A stretch of 64,000 nucleotides of DNA from Distichodus sexfasciatus (taxonomy: Eukaryota > Chordata > Actinopteri > Characiformes > Distichodontidae). The stretch spans positions 6,957,162-7,021,161 of the forward strand of contig JAVGVS010000001.1 in assembly GCA_032718565.1 (NCBI GenBank). The letters run 5' to 3'. Shown here piece after piece: positions 32,697 through 47,468 of the stretch. The notes under the pieces were generated by a model. That model was not told where the DNA came from, did not search any database, and worked only from the letters and a program-made list of their open reading frames with translations. Position numbers and translations under genes: made by a program. The stretch's first letter is position 1. Each line of letters begins with the position of its first letter.

Positions 32697-35600
32697 CACA
32701 TACCACCTTTAAAGAAAGCATACTAGATTCTCTTCTGGTATTTTGAGAAAGCGCTGCCTCGTTTCCCCAGACACTTACTCATGTACTGTGTGTTTGGTAG
32801 ACAAGGTGTGACCTTTTGGTAACATTTGAGTGTCAGTTCGCATCACTGACCAGAGTATTTACATGCAACTTCTCAAATACAGATGGCCAAACAATACTCA
32901 AGCATCACCTTAAAGGTCTGTCCCCCTTGAATAAAATCATCATCTGTTAATTTCCAAATCCTATCTGCTAAAGAATTTTGATCTTTCTCTGCTGTTGAAA
33001 TATTAGTGGACTGTACTATTTTAAATTGGTCAGTTCAATTACTGTAATCAGTTGAACGTTTATTCTCTTAATGCTGTATGTGCTTTGCTCTTCTTACACA
33101 CCCTTGAAAAATATTTATTCTTGCTTTTATGGGGATTATGCAAGAGTGATCCATGGTCCTTGCAGCTTTCTGCTGGTCAAAGGGTAGGAATTTGATCAGA
33201 ACCTTTTATTTAATGTCTGGTCACAGTGTTATTGTTTGCTGTTTCACTGCACCTTTGCAGTGTCTCTTGATGTCAAACAATACCAGATTAGCATTCTTGA
33301 GCCGCAGTATGTCTGTTAGAGTTGATGATGGAGATGTGGGAGTGACAGTTTTAAATAATGTGTCATATTTTAGAAGACGCCTGTTCTTGTTTCGTTCTTT
33401 TTGAATACTGCATTGAAGAACTTGCTGTTTTATTTCATCCTTAAAACCAGTCTCTTGCCGCTTTGTATCCACATGAATTGCCTCATTTTATAGCACCCGT
33501 TCTCTCATCTTGTTAGATCATTGGCATTGGACTGTGTGGCGTGTTCGAGCTCATCAAGGAGACACGCTTCTCGCACCCCTCACTGTGTCTACGAAGCCTG
33601 CAGGCCTTGCTGGACATGCTTCAAGGACAACAGCCTGAGAGCTTCCAGACTGAACCTCCAGATGTCTTGGGTTAGTCATGACTCGTGAGCATACACACTC
33701 AAACATGCCCATGATCATAAACACACTCAGACACACATTTAATCCAAACATCATCTCTTTCCTCCACAGAATCCCTGTTCCACCTGCTACTGGAGACGAC
33801 CGTGCGGAGTACGGGGATGAATGACCCCACTGGTCAGGCCCTGACCGCTCTGTCCTGTGCTTGCCTCTTCAGTCTGGTGGTGGCCTGGGGAGACACAGGG
33901 AAAACCCTACAGGCTGTATCCGCCATCCTCACCAATAACGGCAGTCACGCCTGCCAAACCATCCAGGTTAGAACAGCTCATTTCACATTGGAAGTAATAT
34001 AATATAAAAAATATAAACACAGGAATGGTTTGGTAAAATATACTTGAATACGTAAAATTTTGCTTTTCTTTTACATGTGAGCTTAGATTAAAAAGGTCAA
34101 ATGATATTTTAGTTCTTTTTGTGATTTGAAATGAATGGAAGTGATTGCGTTAAATCAGCATTTGATTTCATCTCATATCGATCGCTGACTCCAGAACTGA
34201 ATTGGATCATAGCAGACTTTTTGATCTCCACAGAACTTGCCCATTGAATCGATATATTTATTTTTGAATAAAGTGGCCTTCACTTACAGCAAGGCTTGCA
34301 TCAGAGCTACAGATAATGTTTCTCTCTCTTTTGTTTCATTATAAATGGATAAAAAGAGAGCTCAGAGACTGCTGAAATGCCACTGTCCCTAGAGAAGACA
34401 GCATGGCAGCGATCTAGTTGTAACCTCACCGGGACAGACTGACTCTCGGCTGCATCTGGAAGTCACCAGTCAAATTTTTGAAAATGCCACCGCAGTCTGA
34501 TTTCCAGTCTTATTATTTTATTCTGTTCTCCAAGAATGCTTCCGCCAATTACACTCCTGCTCCTGTCTGCTTGAGTTTAGTCTCTGTCCTAGACACTGTG
34601 TATCCGTTTTTTAAAACTGCATAGTTATATTTGGCTTTTTAACATAACCCATTGCATAAATGTCAAGCTTGAAACTTTCTACCAAGGAGACCTCATCTGA
34701 TATGGTATAAATGTGCATCTTGTTTAAAACAGTTGAATGATGGGAGTGTAAACAATACAAAGGTTCACTGCACTGTAAGAGGCAAAGATAGATTTTGTGG
34801 TGTGGATGGAAGGGAGAGGAAGCGTTTGCTTGTGTGTGAAGACTCAGGCTGTGTTTTTTTCTCTGATTCTATTGACTGGCCGTAGAGGAGTCAGCATAAA
34901 GTCAGGAACAGCTTGTGTGCTCAGCAGTCACAGTGGGCAGTGTGAGATGGTGGTTCAGACACACACCAGGTCTTTATAGATGCAGTTACACCAAGGACTA
35001 AAGAGGTTGTTTTATTCATGTGTGAGAGGCTAATTAAATTAGAGAAGTCAGGTTAATACACAAAACGTATGTTCATTAGCGATAAACATGTTTATCAAGG
35101 CCTCCAAGTGATACTGAGCTAGTCTGTCCTTTGAGAAGAACACTGCTGGTTCTGTGACAAATCTGATGCTTTTAATTCTCTGTGCAGGCATATCTTGATT
35201 AAAGGCGGTGCAAAATTAAATGTCATCGCTGTTACAAAGTTATATCGAGCGTTTGATGCACACAGAGGAAATAGTGTTGTTCATCTACATGAACAGAGCT
35301 GCAGAGAATCAGTTTTTTTCTTCCTGTATTAACATATCCTGGTGGGAGCCTAGTGGTAGGCAAGTTTCAACATTTGTAAAACATTACTAATCACTAGTAA
35401 CACCTGGATACTAACATACAGGTTGTAGGGAGTGTTGTAGGTTCAAATCCAACTCGATTCTACCTCCACAATTACCACCATTAAGCCACCGGTAAATTTA
35501 ATCAGTGTAGTAGGGTTGATGGCGATCATGTTAGCCAGTGTTGCTTTAATTATTCACATACTGATGTGTATGTTTCCTGACTAACTGCATTGTGCTTCTG

Positions 35601-38600
35601 GTCTAGTTAAATATGGACAGGTTAACGGATCATGAATAATGTTGGATTGATGTGTAGAATAGAAGAGAGTGAAACCTTGCATGACAAAGAATGGATTTCT
35701 TCCAGGTCTTAGTGCTTACTTAGGTCAAATAGAATGAGAAGCCATCGTTAGAGTTAATCACTACCTGCCCACTAACTCACTAGTTAACTTTTTTTCTGTA
35801 ATGCCGGAAGTCTTGATGTCCTTGTGTCAGACATTAATTGGAGATGGAAGGGGACGTCGAAGGGGTTTCAAAGAAATTTACATTGTTTGCGATGTAAATG
35901 TGCTGTGTTCGTGGGCGCTTGTGGAACACTATCACTTGCAAAAATGCTCCAGTTCAGTCAAATTTCCCCCTTTATCACAGACAAATTTAGCTGATATGAC
36001 AGCAACCAACACTCTACTCACAATTCAGCTATTTGCTTGATATTTTCAGCGTTTATTTCGGACGCGCGTCCGGCACATCGTTGTGACAGCTCCGAGTCGC
36101 GCTGGGGATTGTGGGAAATGTAGTTCACTCCCAGAAAGAGAGAATATATCACAATATATATATCGTGTATCGCGACATAGCTGGTAAATATCGCAATATT
36201 ATTTTTAGGCCATATTGGCCAGCCCTACTACACATCTAACACGGCTTCTCTTGTGTCTCATCCCCCTGCATTTTGCTCAGGTTCCGACCATCCTGAATGC
36301 CCTGCAGAGGAGTGTGCAGGCTGTGCTGGTGGGCAAGATTCAGATTCAGGACTGGTTTGGCAACGGCATCAAGCGAGCCGCACTGATGAACAAGTGGCTT
36401 CTAAAGGAGGTGAGCATCGATGAGGATGAGCGCTGTCTGCTCCAGACTGACGGATCCTTCCTCTATTTACTCTGCAAGGACGGTCTCTACAAAATAGGCT
36501 CAGGGTACAGCGGCACAGTCAGGGTAAGTCTGTCTCTTGCCTCTCTGTGGTTCTCACATAAAAAACCACCAGGACCGTTTTCACTTTCAGGTTGAATTTT
36601 GAGGTCATGAATCATGGCTGTACTAGTTGGGTTTTTTTTCTGATTAGATAAAAGATGATGAAAGTAGAGTGTAGGAGTGTTTCTGTACTGCAGTTCCTTG
36701 CTTTTGCAAAGTGTTGCTGTTTAAGGCTGCTGCAGTACTTTGTCAGGAGTGCTAATGTGCACTTATGTTTAGGGTCACGTGTACAACTCCACGTCACGCA
36801 TCAGGAACCGGAAAGAAAAGAGATCGTGGCTCGGCTTTGCTCAGGTAATGGGATTTTTTCCTATGTCCTAAAAGGTCTCATTGTAACTTTTATTTGTAAT
36901 ATAAAAGTTATAAGTACGAGAAAAATCTTAAGAGAATGTTTTACGCTATCTAAACTGGCGACTGATATTTTTGATACAGCCACTACAACAAAAACAATAA
37001 TTCCAGTCTTGAGAATAAAATCATATTGTTTTGTGTATGTGTGTGTGATTTGGATGTAGGGCTCTTTGCTCTATCGGGATATGAACAGTCACAGCATGGC
37101 AGCCATCAAGATCAATCCAGAAACTCTGGAGCAGGAGGGCACCATCACAATGCCAGGTACAAAGAAATTTCTCTGTAGAAAATGACACCCACAGTTTGAT
37201 AAAAATAATAAAAACAAAGCTTCCTGTTAACGGATTATCACTTGGGAAAGAATGTGTAGAGATAAAAGTATTAATATTCATATTCAAATATTTTTGCTCT
37301 AAGGTTTTCAAGCTGATGGGCAGAACATCGTATTTACTGATGGAGAATATATCAATCAGATAGCAGCCTGCAAAGATGTAAGTGTTCATTATTCACGCAA
37401 CCTCTCTTGACAGTTACAGCAAGCTGCTTATTGTGTCTCGGAATCAGTTCTCTTGACACAGGTGTACAGTTAAAGAGTAATTGTGTAGATGTCAGCTACC
37501 ATTGATTACCTGGTTTAGCACATGTAATTATACAACACAACTTGTTCAGACCTGTTATGAGCTTTAGGCTCTGAGTGATTTGTCAGGGCATTAGATGACA
37601 GCACAACGAAGCCATTTGGATCAAACGTAAAAATACTCCATTCCATGATCACATGGTCTGCCGCTGCTGTTTATGGGACGGCTGATTGATCTGTAAAGTA
37701 AACACATCACTCATACTCTCACAGTGGATGCTAAACTGCCCCTTTAAGAGATTAAAGATGTGGAAGAAGCAAATTGGAACGCTCAGATGCTGTTTTGATG
37801 CTTCCAGTGAGAGCAAGAGAAAGTGCGTGTCCTCTTAAAGGTTTAACTGAGCTAGCAGTTTCTGAGCTGCTAACACTGATATCCTTGGGGTTCTCTCTCA
37901 TACACACATGCACAGTGCACAAAAATGCAATCAGCTGGCCATTTGAAACATTAGAGATGTTGAAATCAATTTGAATGTTCAAAAGCCGTCATGTTTTTTT
38001 TTCAGTGAGAGCAAGTTTTTAAAGGTTTATCAGGACTTGCAGTCTCTGAGCTGCCAACAGTGATAACCTTGGGGATCTCCTTCTCTCACACACACACACA
38101 CACACACAGTGTGCTAGAGGTTGTCTTCATTCTTGCTCATTAATGAGATGCATGAACTCTACCACACACCACCTGTCCCAGGAGTGTCCAACTTGATATG
38201 GTTTTGTTAGTCTGTCAAAGACTTGTAATTAGGGCTGGATATTGTTGCTGATTTCCTGAATCGATTCGATTCTGATTCACAATGTCATGATTCGATTCAA
38301 TATCGATTTACTTAGAGATTTCTTTGCGTCAATACTAGTTTTGGTTGGTTATAAAAGAACTTGTTTTAAAACCGAAGTGTTGCCAAACATCGGCCTTTAG
38401 GCCAGACGGTGATTTGAGCGGAGCAGCTTCAGCCATGGCTCTATTTGGTTTCAGTTTTGCCGGTCTCACGTTTTTATAGCTCTCTTGTGCGGTCGCAAGA
38501 AGTAGTGCATAGCCGCAGGAAAAGATCGATCCGCGAATTTTTGAAACGATATCGTATTTTTCGAGCGGGAATCGATATTGATTGGTGAATCAATTTTTTT

Positions 38601-41600
38601 GAACCCAGTCCTACTTGTAATGCCTTTGTGTTCATGCTTTTTGTGCTACTTTGGAGAAGTAAGAAATAAGTGGTATGACTTCAAATCAATATCACAATTT
38701 TACTTCGATTACGATTAATTAACGATTTTTAAAAACTTTTTTGCCCTCATAGTTCACTGACATCGTCTGTACAGTAAATATGCTCAACTAGTAACGCTGA
38801 GACATTCGTCTAATGAAAGAGTGCATATCTTTATCAATTTAAAATAACTGAAAGAAACAGTTGTAGTGGCAGACTGGATGTGGTATGTTGGAGTCATGGG
38901 ACAACAGACACGGTAGTGGGTGGTTTGGGTGGTTTTAATTTTTGGTAAAATGAGAGTTTTTCTTGTTTTTTTAAACATGGTAGTTTTTAAGCGGACAGTA
39001 AGAGACTAACAGTATTTTAAAATTAAATTCAATAATGATCATGGCCAAGATTATGATGATTAGAGGTTCCGAGTTAATTTTCAGTTAAGGCATGTAGACT
39101 TAAAAAAGGATGTTTGTCAAAATGTCTTAGATATGACTGTGGTGCACTGAGTAGTAGATAGTCTTCATAATGCTTTGAACAAAAGTGTACTATCACTGCT
39201 TTCAAACCAGCTCCCTTCTTACGGGGTTAAATAAAAGCATGCTCTGGATGCAGAGTCCCTTGTAGCTCATATAAGTGAGTGAGAACACAATGCTAATGGT
39301 CTAATTATGAGGGTGAGAAACTGACCTGTTCCCCTGATGTGCCGCTGAGGACCGTGTTCTCATCTGTTGAGTGGCTCTGGGATACGTCGCTATCACTTTA
39401 ACATGCATCAGACATAAACGCAAAGTAAACACAGAGTATTTATTTGCTGAGCAGTCGGTGTAAGTGAGCACATCCTTAGTAAACTATTTGTTTGACTATC
39501 AAAGGAAGCACAAACTGTTACAGTGCTAACTATGCGCATATTTTGTGCTATAGGATGGCTTTGTGGTGCGGATCTTCACCACCAGCACAGATCCGGCCCT
39601 GCAGCAGGAGCTACAACTCAAGCTTGCTAGGAAGTGTCTCCACGCCTGTGGCATCTCCCTCTTTGACCTGGAAAAAGACCTGCATATCATTAGTGAGTTC
39701 ACATATTATACAGATGCAAACAAGAAACATACTTAGAGTCTATTCACAGCAAAAAAAAACATCTCTGCATTTCTCACCTGCATTGTGTGTCTTATATCTT
39801 CAGGTACGGGGTTTGATGAAGAAGCAGCGCTGCTCGGGGCAGGGAGAGAGTTTGCTTTGATGAAAACAGCTTCAGGGAAGGTAAACCAGCGAAGCTGTAT
39901 CTTACAGCAGTGATTCCCAGTTTCCTCTGCTTGCTGTATTTGTGAGACATACGGCACTACATACTCACACTGATGTCATGTTTGAGAGACTGTATGTGTG
40001 TGTGAGCCAGTGCAAATCTGTTTGCAATGATTCCGTGTTTATTGTAGACCAGAGAAATTACACTTATCAAAGCAGAGAGGAAATGGCACTGCTCTGTCTC
40101 CCATTCCTCACATTCCAAGCCACAGGGTATTAAGTTGTGCACCAACATCTGAAGAACCGGCTTGTTTGGTTTGCAAGAATGAGATATATTAGTATGCATA
40201 AACTTGGGTGGAGTTGATTTGAATGCTGGTTTACATTGAATGTCAGCTGGTGTGTGTGTGTGTGTGTGTCCATCTATTTATCGCATTGTGGGGACCTTTT
40301 TGTCCCCTAAAATCACTTATCTGTTTTTTGGGGTTTTGTGGGGACATCTGAGAGGTCCCCATGAGGAGAAATGACTTTATAGAAAATGTGCTTGTTTTAT
40401 TTGAGAAACTAAAAGAGGTAAAAGATGTACTTTTGGTTACTGTGATTAAGGTTAGGGTTAGGATTAGGTGTAGGTGTAAAATTATATACATCTAGTCATT
40501 ATGGGAGCCTATGGAAAGACCTCACAAAGATAGTAATATAGAGACTCTGTGTGTGTGTGTGTGTGTGTTTGGCGTGTCATTTGCGTGCTTGTCGTAGCAC
40601 CAGGCATTATTGGCAGTGATGGTGTGACTGCGCCTGTCATTGTTCCCTGTGTGGTGTTTTAGCACAGTGCCACCCTTAAGGCGAGGGACCGAACTGCTAG
40701 AGCTTCTTACAAGCCTATTTAACTGGAAAATATTTGGTTAGTCAACCAGCAAAACTGAGCAGCTAATCTCTTTGGTGCTCTTGTTTTACTATGGCACAGC
40801 TAGATCCGTCCTGCTCGGAAACTGAATTCAAACATCAACATTTCTTTTAGAAATTAGAAATGATTCAGTGACTGTAGTATTATTGTGTATAGTTTATTTT
40901 GCGTATTTAGTCTTGTTTGCTGAGGCGGTGTGAGTGTGTGTGTGCGAAGGGGTTTTGGAGTGTTTGGTGGAATGTGTGGAAGGGTGTGTTCTGATTGTGG
41001 GTGGGAGAGCGTTTTGCCAGTTTATCTAACATGACCTAATATCACACTTGGGGCATATTTGGAGATAATCCGACAGAGTGTGTTTCAGTGGAAAAAAACA
41101 TGACCGTGACTAGAGCTGCCACTTTAGACTATTTTTATTTGGATTAATCTGTCGACTAATTTATCATGAACTTTTACTCTTCCATAGCCAATCATCATCA
41201 CATATTCGGTTGTCTTGTCCCCTCCCCTTCCCCTCACCAAAGACAAGAAAAAAAACTTTGTCTGTCCTGTGGCTGGGAGAGCATGGTCAAATGAAAACAT
41301 CTTCAGTGAGCTTAATCATAATAACACGCCAGATTTTGTTCTCAGTAACGGTAACAGCATTGTAACGATGGAAAAAGTAATTGGTAGCTTACCAGTTGCT
41401 GATAAAATTATGCTGTTATTCCCATCAGTGCTGGCAACACTGAAGTTGAACCGAGCTGAGCAGCGACTGGAGCAAAATTCCACTGTGGTAATACGCGTCT
41501 CAGTGCTAGTGCTGTGGATAGAAAACAGTAATTATTTCGGTTGGGGCATTTTAAGAGATTGAAACAACTTTATTAATAAAAAATAAAATGACGCATCGTT

Positions 41601-44600
41601 TAAAAACACTGGTGTCGACAAATTATCAACGTCAGTGTCGTCAACTATGTTGAGTAATCGCAATAGCTCTAATTGTGACACAACAGAATTTCTAGCCTAA
41701 CCGGTGTCTGTGCCTAACTGTGTGTCTCTGCATGATACATTTTTTATTAATAAAGTTGTTTCAATCTCTTAAAATGCCCCAACCGAAATAATTACTGTTT
41801 TCTATCCACAGCACTAGCACTGAGACGCGTATTGCCTCTGCTTTGTGTCAATATGTCCCACCTCGTTCAGTTGCTGGTTGTTACTCACTCTTTAAGACTG
41901 AAGGGAGAGAGTTCTGCTTTAACAATAATTCCAGACTCTGGCACGGAACACTTTATCTTCTTAATATTCCTCAGTTGCATTGTCGAAATTTCACTTTTTA
42001 CACAGTGCTCTACAAGGGAACTAGGATGCTGTCGCTATAATTTAATGTTAGATGTACAGACTGTGGAAGACAGTCATTTCTTGAATTAAGAAAAACACTT
42101 ACTACAATAAAAATGTAAGCATTTTGGTGAATAACCCAAAACCTGCCAGACGTGTTTTTTTGCTCTGTGTTGATTGTACTCCTTCACCCTCTTCTTCCTT
42201 AGATATATTACACAGGGAAGTATCAGAGCCTCGGCATCAAGCAGGGAGGTCCGTCGGCTGGGAAATGGGTGGAGCTGCCTATCACTAAGTCGCCCAAGAT
42301 CTCCCAGTTCTCTGTGGGTCACGATGGCTCTCATGCTCTCTTGGTGGCAGAAGATGGCAGTGTCTTCTTCACTGGCTCTGCTAGTAAAGGAGAAGATGGG
42401 GAATTAAGTAAGGCCTTTTTTGAGAATGAGCTGCTTTTTGTCACACACGATAAATTATGTCTCACTTTAAACTTTGCATGTTTTTGGAGTGCTCTTAGAG
42501 CTGAACACCACTGCCATTTCCTTTCAGCAAAGAGTCGGAGACAGCCAAAGCCCTACAAGCCCAAGAAGATTATCAAACTGGAGACAAAGACGGCTGTTTA
42601 CTCAGCCTGCAACAATGGTAGCAGCAGTATAGTGACAAAGGATGGAGAGCTTTACATGTTTGGCAAAGATGCCATCTACAGTGACAGCACCTGTAAGTGC
42701 CATATGTCTGCGTCTACACTAAAAATAGTCATTGTGACCGACTGACACTTAGCTACCTGTGAACTACTTGTTCATTCTCCTTGTAGCACGCTCCCTCCTT
42801 CCTCTCATTGTATTTAGGCTGCCAGTTGTGCTGTAGGGTGTGATTAGGCTTCTTTGCTAGATCAGTGCTTCCTCTGTGGGAGATCTGAGTACCGGTCCTT
42901 GTAATTCTCACCGACTTGTGAAATATCCCAAGTTATATTTGTGCTGATGTCTTTTGATGTTGGTAATTAGTCAGGTCCTTTAAACCAGTCTTGTAGTCTG
43001 CAATAATATGAAATTGATTTGATTCTATTCAGTTTAACATGAGACAAAGGGATGCATCGATCTGAAACATATCGAATATAGGTCTGATAAAGACTCAAAT
43101 AAGTGGATTGGATATCAACAACACTGGGTTGATTTATGGGACCGATCTATTCCGTTAAATTGTGCGTTTTTTCTAGTTATCTGCACTTGTGCACACAGTA
43201 CTACGCCAAGCACTTCGAAATGTGTCGGTAGCGGTACTGCGTGAAAGCAGGTTTAGAGCTGGATCGCGATTATCTCCTTTTTCACAATTAAAATAAAGCA
43301 TTTTAAACAAGGTGCTTTGTTATGTGTTGACGGCAGTACTGCAGTAAAGCTGGTTTAAAGCTGATTTGTAACTGTCTCCTTTTTCACGACTAAACAAAAC
43401 ATTATTAAACGACTTCGTTAAACATCAGCAGTTGCATTGCTCTAAAATTGGCACAATGTTCCACATTTGTTTGATATTTGCGCTAAACGTGTTCAAATTC
43501 AAATATATTGATAAAATAGTAAGCAGAACAAGCAACATTCAGAAGTTTAGCACTTTTTATGTCCGATACCGATATTGTAAATTTGGATATCTCATATCTG
43601 AGTCTTTCTTAAACAGAAAATAATGCTTAAAATGTTTAAATACATGACTAAGATTATTCTTTTATGCTTAAGAAAATACTTGACTTAAATCCTGTTTAAA
43701 TCCTAAAACAATTTAATAATTACATTCCCATATGTATATGCTAAATTATTTATTATTACAATAATTTCTCAGAAGTTATTCGTTTAAACACAGTTGTGTA
43801 ATTTTGTCATGGTCCCTAATCCTGCGGCGCGAAAACCATCAGGAACATGGAGATTGCAAGCGAGAGCTGGTGTTGTTAAGGAAATGATACAGTATAATTA
43901 CATGATTTGCTTTTGGGGATGTAGTGTGTTGCGTTGCATGTAGGGATGCACCGATTGCAATTTCCTTGGTCGATTCCGATTACCGATTTTTTCGTAAGTG
44001 CGATCGGCCGATACCGATTTTTTTCTCAGATAACAGAAAATTAGAGCTGCTGCGAGCAATCGATGACATCGACACAAAAAAAATGGGTTTCAACTTTTTT
44101 ATTGTAACGCGGTAGTTACTTTCCCTGTTTACTAGTTACTTTTATAATAGTGACATATAATAGTGGCAGCTCTACAGCAAATACAAACAAAAATCTAATT
44201 TTCTTTAATATAATGCTTTATTTTCATAACAAATTTTCTTACAAATTTAAATAAATAAAATGTAACTCGTAAAATGTAAAATGTAACAACTCCGGTAACT
44301 TGGCGTCCAAAAAGTAAGGCCTACCTGGCATTGTGTATTTTGGGCAGAGGTGATTTATCAGATTTCTGAAGCCTGTATCCTCAACTATGGAAAACAGCTG
44401 ATCATCTAGTGATCATCTTGTGATTGACTTGTGCACCTGTGTTTATGTTGAATTGGGGACAGACAAGTGGGCAAGGGGAGCCGTTGATTGCGTGCTTATT
44501 AAAGGTGTAAAACCTAACTATTAAATTATAATTATAAGGTTGATAAACTATAACTTGTGTTTAATCTACCTGTCGCCGTTCCTCTTTCTACGTCATCATT

Positions 44601-47428
44601 GGTTTTTCTGTAGAAACTTTCTGTAGTGTGCAGTCAATCACAAGACCAGGAGCCATCGGCCAATAGGATTCGCAGACAGAAGCTGCCAAAACCACGCCCC
44701 CAAACTGCCAAAACCCGCCCCCTTTCAAACAGCGCGCGCAGAAATCTCACTTGAGCAAAAAAGCCGCTCGTCGGGAATCTACTTCGCGTGCGAGGACATT
44801 TAACACATCGAGAGGAAAAATACAGTTCGCGCGCAATATTATCACAACCGTGCACTCGATTCTTAACTTTGTGCTCTCGAGTTTCACATTTGCTGCACGA
44901 TGTCACTCCATTCAAAGTGAATGAGAAACGCCTCCGTTGAGCGTACATGTGAACACTGCCTGAATGCGCGCGTGGCTGTGCTGCAAGTAATGCGCATGCG
45001 CAAGATCGGTTTTAAATCGGCAATACGTGTGAGTGATCGGCTAATCACCGATCAGGCCAAAAATCGGCCGATTCCGATCGCTGGCCGATCGATCGGTGCA
45101 TCCCTAGTTGCATGTCCTGCTCATTGTCATATCAATATGTACAAATTAGTGTGAATGTCGAACAGTAGACCAGCTTTACCCCAGTGCCAATTCCCATGCA
45201 TAACCAGTTGCTTAATTTCATCAACTACACCAGCTCTTGGTCTTAATCTCGGTGTCCCTGTTCGTTTTAACGCCGCTATGTTAGGGACCGTCACAAAATG
45301 ACAACTGTGTTTAAACAAGTCCATTACACAGAATCTCTTAATCCTCCCCCTCACCAAAAAATGTACGGCTTATTAAATAAACACTGGTATTGGCTCGATG
45401 CACAGTTATTGGTATCTGAACTGCAGAAGTTGGACAATTTCTTGTGCTGATTCAACACAATAATGTAATCAAAATCATAAAATTCATATCAAATCACAAA
45501 AGCAAGTTTAATATCATTTGACATTTTTATTTTTGAGCTACTTCCCACAGTAGCCTGTCATCACGATTAGTGAAAGTCCTGATGAACCCAGCCGATGTGT
45601 CCACGCTTGCTTGCTTTATTACAGTGATAATTATAGACTCTATGTTTTAATGTATTAAACAATATGTATGATGTTTAATCATTGTTTTCCTTCGGATAAA
45701 TGCTGTGGACTCCTTTATCATTGAATCAGTGTTGATTGCTGTTTGCTACACCTCTAGAATCAAACCCATGCTCTCTTTTTCCCCCTAAGGTCAGGTATCA
45801 GACCTGAAGGGCCATTTCGTAACTCAGGTAGCCATGGGGAAGGCCCACACCTGCGTGCTGACCAAGAGCGGGGAGGTGTGGACGTTTGGCGTCAACAACA
45901 AAGGCCAATGTGGTAGAGACACTGGAGCTATGAGCCAGGCAGGGAAAGGTGAGAATCTCTCAGAGATTTCCTTAATATGACTAATTATTACTTTCCCTGA
46001 GTGATGGAGCACTGGTGTTACGCACCAAGAGGTACTGGTTTGCAGTCTGGTTCTTTTCTACCTCCAGCACTAGTACCGTTGAGCATAGAGAGTAAACGTT
46101 GCAACTGTAAAAGTAACTCATTAGTTTTTCACTTTTAAAAAAATATGAAAAAATTAATAACAAGACGTTCAGATTTTTCATTTTGGGCTTAAATAAAAAA
46201 TGGAGGAAGTAAAACTTGCACTCATATTCCATTTTGGTATTTTACTTGACCCAGAAGTGACATTCTGTTTTCATCCTTTCCCAGCTTTTGGGGTGGAGAA
46301 CATGGCCACGGCAATGGATGAAGATCTGGAAGACGAACTGGACGATAAGGAGGAGAAGTCCATGATGTGCCAGCCGGGCATGCACAAGTGGAAGCTGGAC
46401 CAGTGTATGGTGTGCACTGTGTGTGGTGACTGCACTGGGTATGGAGCCAGCTGTGTGAGCAGCGGACGACCTGACAGAGTGCCCGGAGGGTAAATAACAC
46501 ACTTGCGGACAAGTGCATGAAAACACAGGGCTAGTTTGTGCTGTGCGAACATATTTGGATGTGCTGCTTGTATGTGTCCGTAGCGTGTGTGTATCTGATT
46601 GTTGTTTGTGTTTATATTCTTCAGAATCTGTGGCTGCGGCTCTGGCGAGTCTGGCTGCTCCTTGTGTGGCTGCTGTAAGGCGTGTGCTCGCGAGCTGGAC
46701 GGTCAGGAAGCCAGGCAGAGGGGAATCTTTGACGCTGTAAAGGAGATGATACCACTAGACCTACTGTTAGGTACTTGATCTAGACGATCACAGACGTTCT
46801 CACCTCTTATGTGGTTGTGCCAACTGCGCATCACCATCTCTAACATTTTCTCATCTTTGCCATTTCATGTCAGACACCTGCTGTCTTTAGGCATGGGCTG
46901 GTTTCTAGTTGAAAATTGTACTGCGATTTGAATGTCACACAAAATATTTTTCCGTCATACAATTCCTGTGGTAAGAACTGCTATTTATGACTCGGAAAAG
47001 AGAGAACATGCAGGAATCCCTCGAGTCATATTCATCGTGGAGTACAGCCTTGAGTGGCTGGCAAAATCCCTCAGCTGGGCACAAGTCCACTTTTGTTAAG
47101 CGAGTAACTGTCTAGTGGCTGACTATGACTAGACTGATGTCTATTCGCCAGCGAGCTGCAGCCTATGAACGCGCTGTTAACGAGTTATTGGAATGACCTC
47201 AGCCCCCCATCAAAGAGCATATATGTGTATAAGAATGCATATTTTTTCAGAGCGATTGGTCAAGTTCTGTTTAAATTATAGCATTTTTGAGCTGTAATCA
47301 CAATGCTGTAGTACCATGAAACAGTTATATTTTTGCTTAAGGTTGTCATACTGTTAGAATTCCGTAGTGGCCCATGCCTAACTGTCTTTGTAGTGTTGTC
47401 ATTGTTAGCCTGTTAATGTGTGTGCAAG

Positions 47429-47468
<40 letters not shown>

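Noticed and set aside
40440..40475. Interstitial telomere
   Set aside because: Only two or three TTAGGG-like words occur, inside a dispersed repeat bounded by GT tracts.
44634..44948. Minus-strand ORF of 104 codons
   Set aside because: It lies wholly in the hAT-like element 43941-45106 and reappears, shifted and broken, in the element at 51076-52163. It has no transposase motifs.
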